Shown: piece after piece, positions 26,308 to 34,195 of the stretch | How the letters are laid out: each line of letters opens with the position of its first letter | Numbering within the stretch: the first letter of the stretch is position 1 | Assembly: GCA_039588215.1 (NCBI GenBank) | Contig: JBDHAD010000006.1 | Span: 4,971-68,970, forward strand | Length of the DNA stretch: 64,000 nucleotides | Reading direction: 5' to 3' | Origin: JBDHAC01 sp039588215 | GTDB lineage: Bacteria; Gemmatimonadota; Gemmatimonadetes; Palauibacterales; Palauibacteraceae | Notes under the pieces: model-generated | Databases searched by the model: none | What the model was told of the DNA's origin: nothing | Seen by the model: only the letters and a program-made list of their open reading frames with translations | Made by a program: the position numbers and the translations under genes

Positions 26308-29300
26308 TCAACCTCCGCGCTCCAGTCGGTAGAAGAGGTCTCCGCCGGTCGCCCGACCCGTCTCTCCCTGCAGGGTCCACTTGCCCGACAGGAGATAGCG
26401 CAGCCGAAATGTCGATGCGTGGTCGAACAGGCCTATGCCGTAGGAAACGTATAAGCGCGGCGACAGGTACGTTCCGGCTACCAGCGATGCATCTTCGAGG
26501 GTTCGTCCGGCTTGGATGCCGAACTCCTCCAAACCGAAGCGGGTGCCGATTCGCGCCGCGAGGAGGTTCCCGCCTCTGATTCCGAGCGACGTCGCGGCGT
26601 TGGCCAAGCGGTTGCCTTCCGCGCTCGAGGCATCTCCGATTCGGCGCCCGAGGATCATGTACGACAGCGCCTCGCTCTCGGTCATCGGGGGCTCGGAGTA
26701 CAAGGTGAGCTCGGGAGCCTTCAGCGTCCCGCCGATTCTCAGCCCCGCTGTCACATCTTCATTCTGGATGCGGCGAAACGCCTGGATGTCGAGGCCCGGG
26801 TTGTCGATGGGTCCGCCCCCGTACAGGAACCTTCCACGGTCGATCGTCAGGTTCTGCCCGTAGGCCCGGTATTGACCCTCATCGATCCTGAGCTCTCCGC
26901 TCGCCGCCGTCGTGGAGCGGGGCTCGTCCGTCACCGAGATCGTTCCCGCGAAACGGGCGGTGAGCCCAAAGCCATCGAACTCGATCTGTTCGCCGAGACT
27001 CACCCGAACCCTCGTGTGGATCGCCGGACCCCGAGCGACGGCGGCGGTGTCGTCGACGAACATCGCATCCTCGGACACGCGAACCGCGAATTCGGGGATC
27101 TCCCGCAGCCGAATGTTCGCCCGGGGGATCTCGATCTCTCCCGTGACATCCACTCGCTCGCGCGTCGCAAGGACGTCGAGCAGGGGCGATACCGCGACCT
27201 GTGCCTCCGAGGTGTTCGCGACCTCGAAGTCACGTCCTTCGATACGAAGCCGCAGGGGCGTCTCCATCTCGAGAGCGGTCCCCGCGGTGCCGGTAATCGA
27301 GACGGTGCCGTCCGACGAACGGGCACCTCCCTCGATGTGAAGCTGATCCGGCTCCACGCCACGGATAGTGAGCCCGATGTCCGTGAGCTCGAGCCCGAGC
27401 TCGGGAATCCTGGCGCGGCCCTCCACCAAGTCCAGTGATCCGGTAGTTCGAGGCCGCTCGATCGTGCCATCGGCAGCGACCTGGAGGCGCAGGGTGCCGT
27501 CGAGGTCGGACAGTGAGGGTGCGCTGGCCTCGAGTATCCCAAAATCATCGAGCCGCACAGCGACTGTCCCGGACACGGGTTGGGACTTGAGCTCGGCGCC
27601 CGGCATGGCGAAGTCGGGGAGGGAGAGTGCCGCTTGGATCGAGCCGATCTCGCGAGCTCCCTCGTCGGTGAAGCTCGCGTTTGCCTCGGCCTTCAGCCCC
27701 CGTTCATCGGCGACGGCGTCGAAACGGGGCCGTCGCACCCTCAGGGTCCCCGTATCGTCTCGCAGCGGATACCCGATGCGGATCTCCGGAGCCTGCACGG
27801 CGAGCGCTGCGCCCACGGGTTGACCCGGCGAACGGTCGGCCGTCCCGGACAGGGCGATCGTGCCCTCCACTCGCCATTCGGGCGGCAGGTAACGCTCGAG
27901 CCGGGAGAGTGAAAAGCCGCTGAGCGCCAAGCGCCCGGCCACACCCCCGTCACGAGCCCAGGACCCGCTTGTGCACAGACTCGCGGGGTCCGAGAGCAGG
28001 CATAGCGAGTCGATGCGCGCTCGGAGCCCGCTCGCCTCGATCGTGGTCGGGCGGGCGATTCTCCAGTCCCCGAGGTCTGTCCGCGCGTCGAGCCGCGACA
28101 GGGTGCCGGTCCATTCCGACCCCGGGGAAAGCCCACCCGTGAGTTCGAGCTGTACGTCACCCAACTCGCTCCGCAGTTCGCCCGAGATCATGTGGGCTGC
28201 GCGGGTCCCCGAGCTATTGATGGCGAGGCGGTTCACGCTTCGATCACCGATCTGTAGTCCGCGGGCGTCCAGCTCGAACGCCACGGGCGCCTCGGGGCGC
28301 AGGTTCACGTCGGCTCCAGCGCTCACGCGCTCCGCGGCATACCCAGCGACCGAGACGTCTTCGGCCTCCAGCGTGCCCTCGAGGACCGGTTCCAGGCGCG
28401 TACCTCCCAGATGACCGCGAGCCCGTACTGCCCCTGACGCATCGGGAATCGCGAGACCGAGGTCGGGCACGTCGAGCTCGAGATCGAGCGTGATCCGAGG
28501 GCCGTCCAGCTCACCTGCTGCGCGGGCCGTCGCGGCGCCCCACGCCGACACCAGGCGCTCGAGGCGCCAGCGCTCGCCCTGCACTTCGACGGCGGCCGAG
28601 GCGTCGAGCCGCTCCCCTCGCAGCGTGCCTTCCAGGCGATGCAGATCAAGTCGGCCTTCGAGCCCTCCGGAGACCGAGCGCCCCGACACACCCGCGCTGA
28701 AGCTCAGCTGCCCCGGCCAGCGGGCGGAATCGGGCACCAGCGAGGCGATGTCCAGTCGGTCGCCATCCATGCCGAACGTCCATCCGACGACCGGACTCCA
28801 CCGCACCTCACCTTTCCCCCGGATGCGTCCCCCCAGCACCGCCGCGTCGAGCTCGGATACCACGAATCGGACGGCGTCACCCCGACCCCCGATCGAAAGA
28901 CTCGCATCCGGCAGCCCCCGGCCGCGGATCGACCCGTTGGCCCGGACGGTGTACGCATCGGTGGTCCCCTCGATCGAGGCGCGTCCTCTCGGGCTGGTGG
29001 CAACGGGCTCCCCGCGCAGGGGCCATTGAAGGAACGCCCACCGCGCCGCGAGATCGAATCGGGGTGCCGCATCGCCGAGGTTGACCGATCCTGTGGCCCG
29101 CGCGTACCCCGGGGCGCCAGGCACCCGAATCTCCAACGAGTCGAGGACCAACTCCGCCCCGCGGCGCTCGGCGGTACCTCCCCCCCGAATCCGTCCCCAG
29201 CGTTCGGAACGCACGTCGAAGGATCCTTGCACTCGCAAGGCGGTGATAGACCCCCGGACCGACACCTCTGTATCCAGAGCGAGCGGCTCCAGGGCTGGGC

Positions 29301-30225
29301 TCAGGTCGGAAGTCTGCAGGCCGGTGAGCGAGACTCGGGCGTCTACGCCCAGGTCGGAGATGGCGTCCCGAACCCGGGCGTCCACACGCGCCCCGAAGGG
29401 GGACTCCGCCTCCAGAACAACGACGAGATCATCGAGGTCGCCCGAGATCGATCCCCAGCCGTGCACCATCCTGTCGGCCGGGGTCAGCGCCCTCCAGGAG
29501 CCCTCTACGTGAACAGGATACGTTCCCTGCGGCCGGATTCCACCGCGTACTACGAACCCGCCGGTGGGAGCGGCGACCATGAGCCGCTCGAGACCCAGGC
29601 TGTCGCGCGTCGCCGCCACTTCGGCCTCGACACGATCGATGTCGATGGGCTCCGCCTCCCCAGATCGGAGCAACCGGAGGCGGCGGACGCTCACGTCCGG
29701 CACGGAAACCGCGACCGGAAGGCGGATGTCGGGCAAGCTCCGCGCAGTATCGCCGACGTCGGGGCGAGCTGGCTCGGCCGCGTCGATCCAACTCACCTCG
29801 ACGGCAGCGAGGGAGAGTTTGGAGAGAGCCAGCTCCCTCGCCAGCAGTCGCATGGGTCGCCACTCGACCCGAGCGCTATCGATTCGCACCACCCACTGCT
29901 CGCCTACGGCTCTAATCCCATAGACGGCGAGCGGGCCTCGCAGTCTGCCCTCCACCCGGCCGAACTCGACAGGAATTGGCGAGCGGGCGGCCAACTGGCG
30001 CAGCAGCCACTCTGCCCCGGGGCGCGTGGACGTCAGGGCCCAAAACGTCATGGCGCTGGCAGCCAGGATCGCGATCGCACCGACGAGGATGACTCGAGCC
30101 AGCCGACGCCGCGGGCGCCCTCTGGTACCGCTTCCAGTCCCCGATGTGACGTCGTCGATCGGATGTCCGCCTGTCGCGCTGTCGCCCTCGGCGGGGCTAC
30201 GTCCCGATCCAGTCTCGTCGCTCAC
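26308..30225 (-). CDS. tamB: Translocation and assembly module protein TamB
   Basis: 1305 aa from GTG 30225, which overlaps the TGA of tamA as GTGA. A long in-frame extension to 30777 lies wholly inside tamA and is not coding. One membrane anchor is at about 43-65 (I-L-V-G-A-I-A-I-L-A). The body is a long series of short beta strands typical of AsmA/TamB proteins, and the last 350 residues are the TamB (DUF490) domain, ending with D-L-F-Y-R-L-E-R. Known family members span the periplasm, working with TamA in outer-membrane protein insertion and, more recently, in anterograde phospholipid transport. Coupled to tamA and downstream of an amidohydrolase. Confidence 0.94.
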   Translation of the reverse strand: MSDETGSGRSPAEGDSATGGHPIDDVTSGTGSGTRGRPRRRLARVILVGAIAILAASAMTFWALTSTRPGAEWLLRQLAARSPIPVEFGRVEGRLRGPLAVYGIRAVGEQWVVRIDSARVEWRPMRLLARELALSKLSLAAVEVSWIDAAEPARPDVGDTARSLPDIRLPVAVSVPDVSVRRLRLLRSGEAEPIDIDRVEAEVAATRDSLGLERLMVAAPTGGFVVRGGIRPQGTYPVHVEGSWRALTPADRMVHGWGSISGDLDDLVVVLEAESPFGARVDARVRDAISDLGVDARVSLTGLQTSDLSPALEPLALDTEVSVRGSITALRVQGSFDVRSERWGRIRGGGTAERRGAELVLDSLEIRVPGAPGYARATGSVNLGDAAPRFDLAARWAFLQWPLRGEPVATSPRGRASIEGTTDAYTVRANGSIRGRGLPDASLSIGGRGDAVRFVVSELDAAVLGGRIRGKGEVRWSPVVGWTFGMDGDRLDIASLVPDSARWPGQLSFSAGVSGRSVSGGLEGRLDLHRLEGTLRGERLDASAAVEVQGERWRLERLVSAWGAATARAAGELDGPRITLDLELDVPDLGLAIPDASGAVRARGHLGGTRLEPVLEGTLEAEDVSVAGYAAERVSAGADVNLRPEAPVAFELDARGLQIGDRSVNRLAINSSGTRAAHMISGELRSELGDVQLELTGGLSPGSEWTGTLSRLDARTDLGDWRIARPTTIEASGLRARIDSLCLLSDPASLCTSGSWARDGGVAGRLALSGFSLSRLERYLPPEWRVEGTIALSGTADRSPGQPVGAALAVQAPEIRIGYPLRDDTGTLRVRRPRFDAVADERGLKAEANASFTDEGAREIGSIQAALSLPDFAMPGAELKSQPVSGTVAVRLDDFGILEASAPSLSDLDGTLRLQVAADGTIERPRTTGSLDLVEGRARIPELGLELTDIGLTIRGVEPDQLHIEGGARSSDGTVSITGTAGTALEMETPLRLRIEGRDFEVANTSEAQVAVSPLLDVLATRERVDVTGEIEIPRANIRLREIPEFAVRVSEDAMFVDDTAAVARGPAIHTRVRVSLGEQIEFDGFGLTARFAGTISVTDEPRSTTAASGELRIDEGQYRAYGQNLTIDRGRFLYGGGPIDNPGLDIQAFRRIQNEDVTAGLRIGGTLKAPELTLYSEPPMTESEALSYMILGRRIGDASSAEGNRLANAATSLGIRGGNLLAARIGTRFGLEEFGIQAGRTLEDASLVAGTYLSPRLYVSYGIGLFDHASTFRLRYLLSGKWTLQGETGRATGGDLFYRLERGG

Positions 30226-31976
30226 AGGTCCGGCCCGATCGTGAAGTGTAGTCGAAAGGGCGACCCATCGCGGCTGATGGCGAAGGCCGCATCGAGACGA
30301 ATTATTCCGACCGGTGACAACCACCGGATCCCGCCTCCGAGGCCCCGCTCCAGGCGTCCCTCGAATCCGTCCAGCGCGTTTCCCGCGTCGAAGAAGGCCG
30401 CGATGCCCCAGCGTTCGAGGGGGAGAAACTCCACTTCGGCGCTTCCTGCGAGCAGCGAGTTTCCGCCGATCACATTCGCCTCTTCGTCGAGCGGCCCGAG
30501 CGCTTGGTACCGAAAGCCGCGCACGCTCTGATCTCCCCCGGCGAAGAAACGCGCCGTGGGGGGGAGCCGTCTGAAAGCGGGGGTGAACAAACGGCCAACG
30601 TCGGCCCGCGCAAGAAGACGTATCCGGCGCCCCACCGGCACAATGAGCTTGCCGCCGACAGAGAGGCGTAACATGGTGGTGCTCGATATCACGGCTTCGT
30701 GCCCGGCCTCGATCCGGGTGCGAACGCTGTATCCTCTGCGCGGGAACGCGGGGTCGTCGGCTTCGGTCCGTGACCATGCCCCACCCAGCGTGAGAAGGCT
30801 CGCCCGCCCGTCATCGACCCCCACCTCGAAGCCTTCCTCCACGAACGACAGCGACAGCACCTCACGCCAGGCCCCCCTGTCGTGTCCGACGCTCGCCACC
30901 AGGCGGAGTGATCGGCTCGTGCTCGTCTCGGTGTCGAGCCTCGCGACGCCGGCCGAAAGACCCAGCACCCGCGTGCTCGGGTAGACACTCGGGATCAGGT
31001 AGCTGGTGGTGATACTCTGCTCGATGACCGAAGCCGTGACGCGGCCTTCTGCTCGGTGACCGCGGCGGTTCAACCTTCGGAGCTCGATCTCGAAGCTCCC
31101 ACGCGGACCCGTATTGGTGCCGTAGCCGACCCCGATGCCGTAACGGTGCGTCGGACGCGGCAGCAGCGTGACCTGGATGGGGATTTCGAGGCCCTCCGCG
31201 AGGTCCCGTCGGGGCACGACTTCGACGAGCGAGAAGTAGGGTCCGCCGCTCAGCCGAGCCTGAAGTCGCAGCAGCGCATGCAGCTCGAAGGGCGCGCCTC
31301 TTTCGAATGTCACATATGCCTGGAGGAGCTCGGGATCCAGTACGTGCTGCTCGAAACGAACCTCTCCGAACCGGAAACGAGGACCCGTGCGGAAATCGAG
31401 GAACACCACGGCGGTGTCGGCCTCCCGATCGATCCTCAGCTCATGTCTCTCGAAGCGAGCGTCCAGGTACCCTCGCTCGAGGGCCGCATCCACCAAGGAC
31501 CGCTTTCCCTGTTCGTAGAGGCCCTGGTGCAGGCCCGAGCCCCGAGCGAGCGGAAAGCGTTCCACCGCGTCGATGAGGGTGGGTTCCTCCGCTCCCTCGC
31601 CTCCTACCTGAACGGTGACGCCGGTGAGGATGACCCTGGCGCCGGGGTCGATCGTGTACCGCGCGGACCACCGGTTCTCGGTGCGGACGATCTCCGGCCA
31701 AACCTCGACGTGGTAGTGGCCGAAGGGCTCGAGCGCGAGCGCGATCTCGCGAGGTGCGCGTGCGTGCAGTCTCGCGACGCGCTCATCCGTGAGGCGCTCG
31801 GCCAGGGATTCTCGGGCAATCGACAGGACGGCCAGCACGTTCTGACGCAGCTCGCCGCTCACGCCGGCGAGCTCGACGTCGACGCGTGACTGCCCACCCG
31901 CGCCGCTCGCGACCACAGCGGTCAGGGCCAGTGAGACGAGCCCTGTAGCGGCAGGGCGGTGGAGCCCTTCTCTCAT
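30222..31976 (-). CDS. tamA: BamA/TamA-family outer-membrane barrel protein
   Basis: 584 aa. I use ATG 31976; a TTG two codons earlier is possible and no ribosome site is clear. After a signal peptide (about 1-29) come POTRA-like domains (about 30-270), then a 16-stranded-barrel region with the Omp85 lid-lock motif V-R-G-F-R-Y near residue 494, a long turn G-G-N-S-L-L-A-G-S-A-E-V-E-F, and a C-terminal beta strand ending in Leu. Pairing with tamB by overlap makes TamA more likely than BamA. It lies 27 bases after the amidohydrolase gene, in the same unit. Confidence 0.93.
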   Translation of the reverse strand: MREGLHRPAATGLVSLALTAVVASGAGGQSRVDVELAGVSGELRQNVLAVLSIARESLAERLTDERVARLHARAPREIALALEPFGHYHVEVWPEIVRTENRWSARYTIDPGARVILTGVTVQVGGEGAEEPTLIDAVERFPLARGSGLHQGLYEQGKRSLVDAALERGYLDARFERHELRIDREADTAVVFLDFRTGPRFRFGEVRFEQHVLDPELLQAYVTFERGAPFELHALLRLQARLSGGPYFSLVEVVPRRDLAEGLEIPIQVTLLPRPTHRYGIGVGYGTNTGPRGSFEIELRRLNRRGHRAEGRVTASVIEQSITTSYLIPSVYPSTRVLGLSAGVARLDTETSTSRSLRLVASVGHDRGAWREVLSLSFVEEGFEVGVDDGRASLLTLGGAWSRTEADDPAFPRRGYSVRTRIEAGHEAVISSTTMLRLSVGGKLIVPVGRRIRLLARADVGRLFTPAFRRLPPTARFFAGGDQSVRGFRYQALGPLDEEANVIGGNSLLAGSAEVEFLPLERWGIAAFFDAGNALDGFEGRLERGLGGGIRWLSPVGIIRLDAAFAISRDGSPFRLHFTIGPDL

Positions 31977-32003
31977 TGGCAATGGAACCGACTAGAGGCG
32001 ACC

Positions 32004-33311
32004 TCAAGATCCACCGGCGAAGATGGCTTCGCGGTCTACAATTTCGCCGTGGTGGATCACCATGTCGATGCGCTGCGTGTTGGCGATCTCCTCGATCGGT
32101 GAGGCCTCCAAGACGACGAGGCTTGCCACGCTGCCCTCCGTGACACCTACCTCGCGCCCGAGGAACTCTCCCGCCCTGGTCGTCGCTGCGGAGAGCGCCT
32201 GCCACTTGGTCAAGCCCGCCTCGACCATGATCGCGAGCTCGCGGTGGACCGAAAACCCCTGAATGGTGCCCCAGTTGCCGGAGTCCGTCCCGGCCAGGAC
32301 GTTCACGCCGGCGTCCGCCATCGCCTTCACGGAGCTCAGGATGGTCGCCCGCCGTCCCTTCGCCTCCGCCGCCATCTCCTCCGCGTGGGCCCGGACCTCG
32401 TCCGTCCGGTATGCCTCTATGATCCGTTCACTGGTGAGCGCCCGCGCGAGCGGATTGTCGAGAACCGTCGTGTCGGTCACGAAGGCGCGGAAGTCGGTCT
32501 CCACGGCGAGGGTCGGTATGCTGGATACGCCTCTGGACGCCATTAGCTCGGCCAGCTCCGTCGGGATCACCTCGGAAAACGGAACGTGGGTCACGGCCGA
32601 CGCGCCCAGCTCTACGGCGTCGCGCACATCGTCCCACGTGTTGATGTGGATGACTGTCCGGATGCCGTTTTCGGTGGCTGTGGCGATCGCGGCCGCCAGG
32701 GTCTCCCTGTCGATCGAGGGCATTCGACCGGCGGGCGCATAGACGATTTTGACCACGTCCGGTCGCTTGGTGGCCAGGTCGGCCACGACCCGGCGCGCGT
32801 CTTCCGGCGAATCCATCACCCGCGTGGGGGTACCGTATTCGGTGCAGTGCCCCTCGGTCGCCGTGAGACACGACAGGCTAGCGTACAGATCCGCTCCCCC
32901 TACCTCCCCGGCCTGCTGCCGTTCCCGCAGGGCGTAAAGGGATTGCTCGCTTCCGAACAGATCCAGGAAGGCGGTCACACCCGCGTACAGCATGCGGTTG
33001 GCGATGACGGGGGTGCCGGGTCCCTCGAAGGCGTCTCCGGGCGCCATGTTGCCGTACGAGTGCGTGTGAAGGTCGATGAGCCCGGGGATGACCCACTTGC
33101 CGCCTAGATCGACCGTCTCTCCGGCGAAATCCGCGGGGGCGCGCTCGGGGCTTCCGGCGATCCGCCCGTCCAGGATCAGCAGATTGCCGTCACGCACCTG
33201 CTCCGCAGCGGGGTCCACGATCCGGGCGTTGGTGAGAAACAGGTCTTGCGCCGTCACGCCCGACGCGACCCACAGAATCAGGACGAGGGTGGCCAGGATG
33301 GCTCGCTTCAT
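32004..33311 (-). CDS. Exported imidazolonepropionase-like amidohydrolase
   Basis: 435 aa from ATG 33311 (AGGAG nine bases upstream) with a signal peptide (residues 1-21, ending V-T-A-Q). The amidohydrolase barrel has the sandwich domain, G-L-I-D-L-H-T-H (HxH) near 80, I-H-I-N-T-W and V-T-H-V-P-F supplying metal His, and A-G-T-D-S-G-N-W near 345 with the catalytic Asp. Relatives include exported prolidase-like and cyclic-imide hydrolases of unknown substrate. It is the first gene of the unit that continues into tamA and tamB, 27 bases apart; whether it serves that pathway is unknown. Confidence 0.92.
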   Translation of the reverse strand: MKRAILATLVLILWVASGVTAQDLFLTNARIVDPAAEQVRDGNLLILDGRIAGSPERAPADFAGETVDLGGKWVIPGLIDLHTHSYGNMAPGDAFEGPGTPVIANRMLYAGVTAFLDLFGSEQSLYALRERQQAGEVGGADLYASLSCLTATEGHCTEYGTPTRVMDSPEDARRVVADLATKRPDVVKIVYAPAGRMPSIDRETLAAAIATATENGIRTVIHINTWDDVRDAVELGASAVTHVPFSEVIPTELAELMASRGVSSIPTLAVETDFRAFVTDTTVLDNPLARALTSERIIEAYRTDEVRAHAEEMAAEAKGRRATILSSVKAMADAGVNVLAGTDSGNWGTIQGFSVHRELAIMVEAGLTKWQALSAATTRAGEFLGREVGVTEGSVASLVVLEASPIEEIANTQRIDMVIHHGEIVDREAIFAGGS

Positions 33312-33473
33312 CGCTTGGGCTCCTGGTTGGGCGTTGGCTGTGTGCTACGAATCCGTGGACGTTGCCTCGGCTGCGCTCGCTCCGCTGCAACCGTGCGTTC
33401 TCTGTTACGCGCGGGCCGTCCGCCGGTTTCGCCCGCCTTCCGAGCCCACCGCCGAGACGCTACGCTTCGGCGC

Positions 33474-34127
33474 ATGGATTTCATCTTCGAGCAGATTCGA
33501 ACCGGCGGCGATCGGAACTTCGGCTATCTGATCGGTGACCGCCCGGCGGGCGTCGCGGCGCTCGTCGACCCCTCCTACGATCCCGCCGCTCTGGTCGAGC
33601 GCGCCACCACCCAAGGGCTCGAGGTCGAACTGATCCTCAACACGCATGGACACGGGGATCACACCAATGGGAACGATCGGGCCAAGGAGTTGACCGGGGC
33701 TCCCATCGCCGCGCACGAGAGTGCATATCCGCCCCCGGAGGTCCCGCTGGTGGACGGTCAGATCCTCCAGCTCGGGTCGTTGGAGCTCCGGATCCTCCAC
33801 GTGCCGGGACACGCGGACGACCACGTGCTGGTCCACGTCGCAGAGCACCGGGTGGCAATCACCGGTGATCTCCTGTTCGTGGGCAAGATCGGGGGCACCG
33901 GCACCGAAGACGCGGCGCGCGCGGAGTATGGAAGCCTGCATCGGGTCCTGGAGGAACTTCCCGACGACACCACGATCTGGCCCGGGCACGACTACGGCTG
34001 CCGCCCCTCCTCGACCATCATGCTGGAGAAGGCGGTCAACCCGTTTCTGCGCTGCGATGACTTCGAGAGCTTCCTCGAGCTCAAAAGACGGTGGCCGGTC
34101 TTCAAGGAGGAACACGGCCTGGCGTAG
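33474..34127 (+). CDS. Metallo-beta-lactamase-fold hydrolase (glyoxalase II/persulfide dioxygenase-like)
   Basis: 217 aa, cytoplasmic, from ATG 33474 where the family homology begins; the in-frame extension to 33246 lies in the divergent gap and the neighbour. The metal site is complete: T-H-G-H-G-D-H at residues 58-64, H-V-P-G-H-A-D-D-H near 103-111, T-G-D-L-L-F near 124, and W-P-G-H-D near 164. The G-D-L-L-F-V-G-K-I-G-G-T-G-T run is typical of small thioester or persulfide enzymes. Divergent from the amidohydrolase operon. Confidence 0.9.
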   Translation: MDFIFEQIRTGGDRNFGYLIGDRPAGVAALVDPSYDPAALVERATTQGLEVELILNTHGHGDHTNGNDRAKELTGAPIAAHESAYPPPEVPLVDGQILQLGSLELRILHVPGHADDHVLVHVAEHRVAITGDLLFVGKIGGTGTEDAARAEYGSLHRVLEELPDDTTIWPGHDYGCRPSSTIMLEKAVNPFLRCDDFESFLELKRRWPVFKEEHGLA

Positions 34128-34195
34128 GGACCAGACTCAGCGCGCCCGGCCCCTACGCGTTTGGGAGCTGGCCCGCCACCGCTACCGAGGGTGGG

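Noticed and set aside
28639..30531. 630-codon plus-strand open frame opposite TamB and TamA
   Set aside because: Composition of a shadow frame; spans the junction of two genes that are well supported on the other strand.
30226..30777. Extended N-terminus of the TamB frame
   Set aside because: It lies wholly within tamA in another frame and is rich in Arg/Ser; the GTG at 30225 gives a normal membrane anchor and a GTGA overlap.
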